Shown here one piece after another: positions 7,903 to 13,172 of a DNA stretch of 14,715 nucleotides. Both the position numbers and the translations under genes were made by a program. Each line of letters opens with the position of its first letter. Within the stretch, counting starts at the first letter, position 1. The notes under the pieces are model-generated. The model had not been told where the DNA came from, did no database searches, and worked only from the letters and a program-made list of their open reading frames with translations. The stretch comes from JANXSF01 sp031394025 (lineage in GTDB: Bacteria; Acidobacteriota; Terriglobia; Bryobacterales; Bryobacteraceae), in contig JANMWO010000265.1 in assembly GCA_031394025.1 (NCBI GenBank), positions 1-14,715 on the forward strand. The letters run 5' to 3'.

Positions 7903-8070
7903 CTATCTGCTGCCAAGGAGTTTATACAGGATAAAAACACCCAAAAGGATAAGCAGAATTAAGCCTTGCGGCGTCAATTCCTGGCTACCCGATCCGAAGG
8001 TTTGAGCCGAAACTGTTGCCGATACAAACAGTAAGACAGTCACGGCAGATAGAAGAGCCCGCCGATTCAT
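7903..8070 (-). CDS. 55-residue secreted or membrane-anchored peptide, unknown function
   Basis: The chosen ATG at 8070 gives a clean signal sequence (MNRRALLSAVTVLLFVSA, cleavage likely after VSA) preceded by AGAGGG about 10 bases upstream. After a short spacer (QTFGSGSQELTP) comes one hydrophobic helix (GLILLILLGVFILYKLLG) ending in Ser-Arg. The mature product would be a peptide of about 35 residues held in the membrane. An in-frame start at 8112 exists but adds a charged leader that would spoil the signal sequence. I do not recognise a family. The gene lies between the lytic transglycosylase (70-base gap) and the DHH gene (73 bases), all on the same strand. Confidence 0.6.
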   Translation of the reverse strand: MNRRALLSAVTVLLFVSATVSAQTFGSGSQELTPQGLILLILLGVFILYKLLGSR

Positions 8071-8140
8071 GATTTCATCCCTCTCTTCGGTATAACGGCA
8101 TTCCCGTCCCAAAAGATTAGGGAGAGTCCAAGGAGTTTAC

Positions 8141-8806
8141 TTATTTTCTGAGGTAGTTATAGCGGTTGAGGATTTTTTCCACGTACAGTTGCGTTTCCTG
8201 ATATGGGGGAACGCCATTGTACTTTTCGACAGCCCCCAGACCGGCATTATAGGCTGCCAAAGTCTTTCGAAGTTGTTCCGGATCATCTTTGAAACGAACC
8301 AGCAAATCGGTCAGGTGACGTACGCCAGCTTCCACGTTTTGTTTCGGATCGTTGGGGTCTGCCCCTAGTGATTTTGCGGTGGCTGGCATCAATTGCATCA
8401 ACCCGATGGCACCTTTAGGAGATAGTGCATTCACGTTGTAGCCTGATTCTGCCTGCACTACGCTATGAATAAAAGAAGCCGGTATGCCGTAGGTTCTGGC
8501 GGCGTTGTCAATCAACTCTTTTGTGGTTAAAACTGGGGCTGTTAAAACACGCTGGCTCTTGGGAATCTCAGCAGTTGAAATGGTCAGTGCCAAGATCGGC
8601 TGAGCGAATACCTCTTCCAACTCAAACCCAGCAATTTCAGAAGCTTTGATACTCACGACGCCACTGCCAGTCTGCAGAAAGACGGTCTCTCCATCGGAGG
8701 TATGGCTTTCGCAACGAATTGCAAATCCAGTACGCAGCAAAACCTGTTCCGCCGACCAAATCGGTAGGGCGACAAGCGCGAATAACAGGATTTTAGTGAT
8801 TCCCAT
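8141..8806 (-). CDS. Secreted SLT-family lytic transglycosylase
   Basis: With the start at 8806 the protein has 221 residues: a signal peptide (MGITKILLFALVALPIWSA), a small beta-rich N-terminal domain (about 20-65) and a Slt70-type catalytic domain (about 93-221). Catalytic Glu120 lies in QAESGYN. GAIGLMQLMPATA (132-144), NVEAGVRHL and AAYNAGLGAVEKYNGVPPYQET are the standard lysozyme-fold motifs. Such enzymes cleave the glycan strand of peptidoglycan in the periplasm, leaving 1,6-anhydro-MurNAc. In-frame starts at 8833 (ATG) and 8872 (TTG) would lengthen the protein to 230 or 243 residues. I prefer 8806 because it places the signal peptide correctly; no start has a clear Shine-Dalgarno site. 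The upstream hairpin at 8882-8904 suggests a separate transcript from the Dabb gene. Confidence 0.93.
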   Translation of the reverse strand: MGITKILLFALVALPIWSAEQVLLRTGFAIRCESHTSDGETVFLQTGSGVVSIKASEIAGFELEEVFAQPILALTISTAEIPKSQRVLTAPVLTTKELIDNAARTYGIPASFIHSVVQAESGYNVNALSPKGAIGLMQLMPATAKSLGADPNDPKQNVEAGVRHLTDLLVRFKDDPEQLRKTLAAYNAGLGAVEKYNGVPPYQETQLYVEKILNRYNYLRK

Positions 8807-8881
8807 ACAAAGTTTCGGGCAGAACCTGCCCATATTGTATTCTGACGTAAAAATGGGACGGTTCGTTGACAAGAAGATTAC

Positions 8882-8904
8882 ACGGGCTCCCGGTTAGAGC
8901 CCGT
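8882..8904 (-). terminator. Hairpin after the Dabb gene, possible terminator
   Basis: ACGGGCTC (8882-8889) pairs perfectly with GAGCCCGT (8897-8904) around a 7-base loop, starting 8 bases past the Dabb stop codon. On the minus strand it is followed by a broken T-rich run (TAATCTTCTT), so termination may be only moderate. Confidence 0.5.
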
Positions 8905-8912
8905 ACCCGAAT

Positions 8913-9359
8913 CTATTGACCCAGAATGTCGTAAGTGGTGGTTCCAGCAATCCGAACCTTTTCGTAAGCTTTCAACCAGGCATCGTGATTGGGATCTTTG
9001 GTGTAAAGTGCCAGCGACGCCTCATCTTTGAACAGGAAGCACGCGCCATATTTCCGCACTGTACGATTCGCCGTACCCGCTACATTCTTTTCTCCAGCGA
9101 TCAATTGCTTGCTGGTTGCAGCATCCACACTGTACTGTCCCAAACCGTTGCCACGCAATTTGCCGTACCAAACCTTCTTGATCGTTTTGATCTTCTTGGG
9201 CAAAGCGTCAGTCTCTTTGTACCAGGCATTCCAGTCAGCCGGAGTAGCCGTTTCAATCGGAGTAAAAGCGAAGCAGTGCATCATGCCTTTTTCTCCGGCC
9301 TGGGCCAGACCACTGGTCACAAGAAGAGTCAATAAGCTCATGCAAGTAAATTTATTCAT
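8913..9359 (-). CDS. Secreted protein with a single Dabb-type (stress-responsive A/B barrel) domain
   Basis: This 148-residue protein begins with a signal peptide (MNKFTCMSLLTLLVTSGLAQA, cleavage after Ala21). The rest resembles one Dabb ferredoxin-like domain: MMHCFAFTP (26-34) as first strand, a helix ending in DALPKKIKTIKKVWYGK, then GACFLFKDEASLALYTKDP and HDAWLKAYEKV before the last strand. Dabb proteins usually form dimeric alpha/beta barrels; no catalytic function is established for the secreted ones. The domain is longer than usual because of an insert of about 25 residues (LRGNGLGQYSVDAA onward). It diverges from the uridine-kinase-like gene across 48 bases and ends at a hairpin. Family assignment is good, function unknown. 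Confidence 0.8.
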   Translation of the reverse strand: MNKFTCMSLLTLLVTSGLAQAGEKGMMHCFAFTPIETATPADWNAWYKETDALPKKIKTIKKVWYGKLRGNGLGQYSVDAATSKQLIAGEKNVAGTANRTVRKYGACFLFKDEASLALYTKDPNHDAWLKAYEKVRIAGTTTYDILGQ

Positions 9360-9383
9360 ACCTATGATTGTATCAAGCAGGTT

Positions 9384-9392
9384 TGCTATTCT
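9384..9392 (+). promoter_or_regulatory. Possible extended -10 promoter element of the kinase gene
   Basis: TGCTATTCT in the 48-base divergent gap has the TGn extension plus a -10-like TATTCT. No good -35 hexamer is seen at the right distance. Transcription from it would begin about 9 bases before the ATG at 9408, giving an almost leaderless mRNA, which fits the lack of a Shine-Dalgarno site there. Confidence 0.25.
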
Positions 9393-9407
9393 GTTCTGAA
9401 ATCCTCC

Positions 9408-10031
9408 ATGATTCCCTACCTGATCGGGATCGCCGGACCCTCCTGTTCCGGCAAGACAGAGTTAGCCAGAAAGTTAAGTAGTTGGCTTTCCCAAGCGCCT
9501 ATTCTTGCGCTGGATGCCTACTATCATGCACTGGATCATTTGCCGTTAGAGCAACGGGCTGTCTGTAATTTCGATCATCCTGATGCGCTCGATTGGCCAT
9601 TAATCTTTACGCATGTAAAAGAATTATCAGAGGGTCGCCCTGTGGAGGAGCCCGTCTACCTGTTCGACAAGCACACCAGAGCCAGCTATTCAAAGCTTGT
9701 GGAACCGCACAACTTTGTAATTTTAGAAGGCCTGTTTACGTTGCATGACCCACAAATACGCCATCTCTTAAAAGCCAGCATCTTTGTCAGCACTCCTGAT
9801 GAAGAGTGCTACCGCAGGCGTTTGGTACGGGATATCTGTGAGCGGGGTCGTACAGAAGCATGCGTCCGCCGTCAGTATGAAACTACGGTTCGACCCATGG
9901 CGGAAGCCTACATTTTACCCACACGCGAACATGCACAACTGGTCATTGCAGGGGATCAGCCTTTGGACGATGCCTTGGCTATTGTTCGAGCATTCCTGGG
10001 GTTTGAAGCCCGGATTGCAGCGTCAGCGTGA
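9408..10031 (+). CDS. udk: Uridine kinase-like P-loop kinase
   Basis: This 207-residue protein is close to the usual uridine kinase length (about 210). The P-loop is GPSCSGKT (10-17), followed by LALDAYYH with Asp36 in the place of the catalytic acid (family pattern DxFY), NFDHPDALDW, FDKHTR (the base-binding YDYxxHxR equivalent), ILEGLFTL (Walker B region) and the lid arginines RRLVRDICERGR. It should phosphorylate uridine/cytidine to the monophosphate using ATP or GTP in pyrimidine salvage. It could instead be a uridine-kinase-like enzyme of changed specificity, since several motif positions differ from E. coli Udk. It diverges from the Dabb gene, and its last 9 bases overlap the end of the next, convergent gene. 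Confidence 0.85.
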   Translation: MIPYLIGIAGPSCSGKTELARKLSSWLSQAPILALDAYYHALDHLPLEQRAVCNFDHPDALDWPLIFTHVKELSEGRPVEEPVYLFDKHTRASYSKLVEPHNFVILEGLFTLHDPQIRHLLKASIFVSTPDEECYRRRLVRDICERGRTEACVRRQYETTVRPMAEAYILPTREHAQLVIAGDQPLDDALAIVRAFLGFEARIAASA

Positions 10032-10670
10032 AAGCTTAAACGGCACCTTGCGTTCGCGGTTGACTTGATCGGTAATTTCACGATCCACCAGATCCAGCGA
10101 GGCACGGTTATGAGAGTGCTTCGGTGTAATGTAGTGCAGCGTGGAATCCTCAACCCAATAGGCGACGGCGGAATAGACACTGCCATCTTTCATAGCAAGA
10201 AGGTAAACCACGGGCTTGGCTTCCCCGCCCTGTTCGGCAGCTTCTTCGGTTGGTTGATTCTGCCTTTGCTGGCCGAGAGGTGCTGGTAAGGAATCGGCTG
10301 AATACTCACGAAGTACAGGTCTGGGAGCCGTCTCCGGCATGTAATTGTTATTGATGATGATGGATGGGGCAGATTGCGTTACGATCTGTTGCGGTGGTGG
10401 TGCCTGCATGGGTTCGGAAATATAAACCGGATAGGCATAAGGGACAAGAACTGCACCGCTTCGATTGCCCACTCCGGTATAACCAGGGATGGGTCTGCCA
10501 CTAACCGTTGCACCGAGTCGTGTTGCATGACTTGTACCGACCGGAGCGATGGTGGACCGGGCAGGATTCACTCCGCCTGGATTCAGAATGTTTCCATAGG
10601 TGTACGTCGGCCTTTGGCCAAACGCCGTACCCACAACCAAAAGTAGGGGAAACAGATTACGAACTCGCAT
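10023..10670 (-). CDS. Secreted Pro/Gln-rich protein with a conserved-looking C-terminal domain, unknown function
   Basis: The protein has 215 residues from the ATG at 10670 (a GTG one codon earlier is possible). A signal peptide (MRVRNLFPLLLVVGTAFG) is followed by a low-complexity region rich in Gly, Pro, Gln and Asn (about 20-150: for example MQAPPPQQIVTQ, IIINNNYMPE, LPAPLGQQRQNQPTEE). The last 65 residues look like a folded beta-rich domain: VVYLLAMKDGSVYSAVAYW, then STLHYITPKHSHNRASLDLV and a basic end. The pattern 'KDG..Y.A..YWVEDSTLHYIT' suggests a small SH3-like or YXWGXW-like beta unit, but I cannot name a family. The AGAGGC before the start is a weak ribosome-binding site. The stop lies inside the end of the udk gene. 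Confidence 0.75.
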   Translation of the reverse strand: MRVRNLFPLLLVVGTAFGQRPTYTYGNILNPGGVNPARSTIAPVGTSHATRLGATVSGRPIPGYTGVGNRSGAVLVPYAYPVYISEPMQAPPPQQIVTQSAPSIIINNNYMPETAPRPVLREYSADSLPAPLGQQRQNQPTEEAAEQGGEAKPVVYLLAMKDGSVYSAVAYWVEDSTLHYITPKHSHNRASLDLVDREITDQVNRERKVPFKLSR

Positions 10671-10816
10671 CACGGTTTGCCTCTATTTAGAAGCTTACTC
10701 CTACGGATGAAGGGAAACAAGTGGGATAGGCAGGGATGGCTGCAAGATTCGTAAATTCTTGGGTATGAGGAGGGGTTAGTGTCCACGGGAGCACTGGTAT
10801 GGGTGCACCGACTTGC

Positions 10817-11290
10817 TCAACGCTTCTTCACCAAAAGAAGTGTGAGATATTCCACGACGATTGGGCGCGTTTTGATTGTCGGAAGGTTTGTGAATATTCT
10901 CTCAGCGACTTTAACCTGACGCAGTGCATCGACAGGATCTAAGAGCTTGGTCAAGTTGTAATCGGCAAAGTGGCGATCTTCTTGCAACTGACCGAAGCCC
11001 TGAGCAATTTCCCGCAATTGCCTAACTTCAACAGGGTTCTCATTGGTGTATGGGAATTCTCGACCGTCAAGAATCCTATTGGAGGTCGTTCTCATAAGGC
11101 TGTGATCGTAAGCACGCCCGAGTGTAGTTCGAAGCGAAAGGCTATCCCAATGCTCTGTTGCTTCGAAGATTAACAAATGGAAGACGGCATAATATGCAGA
11201 CGAAACCGCACGGCGAAGGGTTAGTTCGGATGGAGGGCTGGCTTGAACGAGAGACAAGGCATGGGCGAGCAAATCGTCATGATAAGCCAT
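10817..11290 (-). CDS. HEPN-fold protein, candidate toxin or RNase component
   Basis: This 157-residue, mainly helical protein starts at the ATG at 11290 (an earlier in-frame start at 11389 would lie within the upstream gene). LRRAVSSAYYAVFHLLI (25-41) is the typical first-helix motif of HEPN proteins. LQEDRHFADYN (102-112) matches the 'LQ..RH.ADYD' helix of one HEPN subgroup. HEPN proteins are often RNases using an Arg-x4-6-His site, or pair with nucleotidyltransferases in toxin-antitoxin systems. Here Arg106-His107 and Arg26/Arg27 with His38 are the candidate polar residues, but the exact Rx4-6H pattern is not clear, so nuclease activity is uncertain. The start follows one base after the stop of the partner gene. 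Function as a toxin is inference. Confidence 0.8.
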   Translation of the reverse strand: MAYHDDLLAHALSLVQASPPSELTLRRAVSSAYYAVFHLLIFEATEHWDSLSLRTTLGRAYDHSLMRTTSNRILDGREFPYTNENPVEVRQLREIAQGFGQLQEDRHFADYNLTKLLDPVDALRQVKVAERIFTNLPTIKTRPIVVEYLTLLLVKKR

Positions 11291-11291
11291 G

Positions 11292-11606
11292 CTAGATCCA
11301 GTCTGGATCGGGTCTTCGCAATTGATCGGAGTGGCTTCGGAAATTGAAATACGGACGAAGCCCCCAATTATCCACGGGATGTATCGCATTGAAGAGCGTC
11401 TCAGCTACTCTCCCAGTCACATCAGCGATAACGTTTTCGGAAGTTGCCGAATCGACGAGCGTTATTCGAAAGAAGATTGAGGGCTCTCCTGTCGAATCCT
11501 CCTTGATTCTGTATGCGACGTGCTCAACATCTGGACCAAGGTTGAATTTGGCAAGGCGGATTTGTTCTGCGAGTTCACTCTGGTGAATCAGTCCTATAGA
11601 GTACAC
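11292..11606 (-). CDS. Small acidic protein encoded directly upstream of the HEPN gene, candidate partner/antitoxin
   Basis: This 104-residue protein has no signal or membrane segment. The pattern is a short helix (SELAEQIRLAKF), a strand-rich middle (VEHVAYRIKED, PSIFFRITLVD), a helix (VTGRVAETLFNAI) and a tail ending RPDPDWI. The alternating 'strand - acidic loop - strand - long helix' order resembles small alpha/beta proteins that I recall beside HEPN genes, but I cannot name a family. There is no nucleotidyltransferase GSxxxGxxxxxSDxD motif, so it is not a classical MNT partner. The start is GTG at 11606, with AAGGTGAG 13 bases upstream, rather far; a nearer ATT codon is an unusual alternative. 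The end of the gene forms the hairpin that covers the HEPN start region. Confidence 0.65.
   Translation of the reverse strand: MYSIGLIHQSELAEQIRLAKFNLGPDVEHVAYRIKEDSTGEPSIFFRITLVDSATSENVIADVTGRVAETLFNAIHPVDNWGLRPYFNFRSHSDQLRRPDPDWI
11295..11309 (-). promoter_or_regulatory. Inverted repeat over the HEPN ribosome-binding site
   Basis: GATCCAG (11295-11301) and CTGGATC (11303-11309) are exact inverted repeats around one base. In the minus-strand mRNA they can form a 6-base-pair stem with a GAC loop. The 3' arm contains UGGA, the only Shine-Dalgarno-like sequence for the HEPN ATG at 11290 (6 bases away). The same bases encode the end of the upstream protein (PDPDWI and stop), so ribosomes finishing that gene would open the stem. 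Confidence 0.45.
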
Positions 11607-11691
11607 AACTTCAATATCTCACCTTTGAAGCGGTAAGGAAACGAAAAAATGTTCAGACCACTCCGACACCCAATTGAGGAGTAACAGCTTT

Positions 11692-13074
11692 TTACAACGT
11701 ACAAACTGGGAAGGGGCCTCGGATCTGTTCCAGCAGAATTGCCAATGCCAGGATTCGATCTTCCTCCCATGGTCGACCGACGATTTGGATTCCAATAGGC
11801 ATTCCCTGTTCAGAAAATCCATAGGGAATGGTGGCGGCGGGGAATCCGAAGAGGTTAAAGGGGGTCATGCACATGGTGGATTCAAACAAGCCGATTTTTT
11901 GGCCATTGATCATCCAGGAACGCTCTCTGGGCTGAAACGCAGTTACCGACATTACTGGTGAAATCAACAATGGAGTTTCCCGCATCTGGGCCAACAGGGA
12001 GGCGCGCATGGTATCCCTTTGCCCCAGTTTTTCCACCACCTGCGAGGCGGTGTATTGGCGTGGATATTCGTTCCAGAATTCCATTAAAGTCCAGTGCGGC
12101 GTTTCCTTGCTGCCCTCGTAGAGTTTGCGCACAAACGGTTCAGAAAGTTTGGTGAAGAAGAAATCCCAAAGGTGGGGGGCCTTCTCCATTCCGATTGGCG
12201 AAAAGTCACGAATGGACAGTCCCGCAGACGCCAAATCCTGCCCTGCCTTGCGCACTAACGTTTGAATGGCAGGCAGAACTGGAACATCGTAGAACTGTTC
12301 CCAAATGCCGATATGGATGCCGCTTAAATCGCCGGGGCCGATGGGGACTGGAGCAGAGAACGGATCCTGATCATCGTGCCCGGCTAGGACATCAAACAAG
12401 ACTTTAAGATCCTGAGCGTCACGAGCCATGGGCCCCACCACGCCCAACATTCCGCCCGGATGCAGGCATTCGGGCACATGTCCTACGGCGGGAATTCTGC
12501 CTGGGGTGGGCTTTAAGCCAGCGATCCCGCAAAAGTGAGCAGGGGCTCGAATGCTGCCACCGCCGTCGGAACCCACTCCGCCAGCGGAACAAAATGAGGC
12601 GATGGCCGCTGCTTCCCCACCACTGGAACCACCGGCGGACAATGCAAGATTCCAGGGATTTGCAGTACGCCCTGTAATGAAGTTATCGGCCTCATAGTTC
12701 ATGAGCATTTCAGGGCAATTCGTTTTCCCCAGAAACACAGCCCCAGCGGCACGTAAACGACTGGCAACCACGGAATCGGTTTCGGCGATGTGGCCCAACC
12801 GAAGCTTACTTCCGACTAATGTGGGTTGCCCTGCAATGTGCAGACTATCTTTTATGGTGAGCGGAATACCGGCCAGTGGACCATTGCTGAGGCCTCCATT
12901 ATCCATCGCTCTGGCAGCCGCAAGCGCTTGTTCGGGCATCAAGTGAACGAAGGCCCGAAGCTTCGAATCCAGCTTGTTTATTTGCTTAAAATGAGATTCT
13001 GTTAATTCTACAGCAGAGACCTGCTTTGAGCGTAAAGCGTTTCTCATTGCAACAAGTGAAAGGCGATGGGGCAT
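11692..13074 (-). CDS. Amidase-signature family hydrolase
   Basis: With the start at ATG 13074 the protein has 460 residues, normal for the family. The Ser-cis-Ser-Lys triad is present: Lys75 in PLTIKDSLHI, Ser150 in SAGGSSGGEAAA and Ser174 in GSDGGGSIRAPAHFCG. The spacings (75 and 24) equal those of fatty acid amide hydrolase. The family hydrolyses amide bonds in substrates from short amides to glutaminyl-tRNA. No gatB or gatC gene is adjacent, and the C-terminal half (about 250-400) is unlike GatA, so this is probably a stand-alone amidase of unknown substrate. There is no signal peptide. ATG 13107 is also possible but adds an odd aromatic leader (FRYYYGF); neither start has a good Shine-Dalgarno site. 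It lies 85 bases after the start of the HEPN operon on the same strand, so the HEPN pair is downstream of it. Confidence 0.93.
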   Translation of the reverse strand: MPHRLSLVAMRNALRSKQVSAVELTESHFKQINKLDSKLRAFVHLMPEQALAAARAMDNGGLSNGPLAGIPLTIKDSLHIAGQPTLVGSKLRLGHIAETDSVVASRLRAAGAVFLGKTNCPEMLMNYEADNFITGRTANPWNLALSAGGSSGGEAAAIASFCSAGGVGSDGGGSIRAPAHFCGIAGLKPTPGRIPAVGHVPECLHPGGMLGVVGPMARDAQDLKVLFDVLAGHDDQDPFSAPVPIGPGDLSGIHIGIWEQFYDVPVLPAIQTLVRKAGQDLASAGLSIRDFSPIGMEKAPHLWDFFFTKLSEPFVRKLYEGSKETPHWTLMEFWNEYPRQYTASQVVEKLGQRDTMRASLLAQMRETPLLISPVMSVTAFQPRERSWMINGQKIGLFESTMCMTPFNLFGFPAATIPYGFSEQGMPIGIQIVGRPWEEDRILALAILLEQIRGPFPVCTL

Positions 13075-13172
13075 GAATCCATAATAGTATCGAAAACATT
13101 CAGACATGGAAATGGTTGAAACGTAAGGTATTAAGGAGTAGTCTTATTACTGTGATAACAGGTAAAACGAAT

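Noticed and set aside
10674..10816. Possible mobile-element edge next to the HEPN cassette
   Set aside because: I compared both flanks of the cassette and saw no direct or inverted repeats, tRNA end or integrase remnant.
11291..11389. Longer HEPN protein starting at 11389
   Set aside because: The extra 33 residues overlap the end of the upstream gene in another frame and have no HEPN similarity; the ATG at 11290 fits the family.
11692..13074. Amidase as GatA of the glutamyl-tRNA amidotransferase
   Set aside because: No gatB or gatC is adjacent, and the C-terminal half diverges; a stand-alone amidase is more likely.
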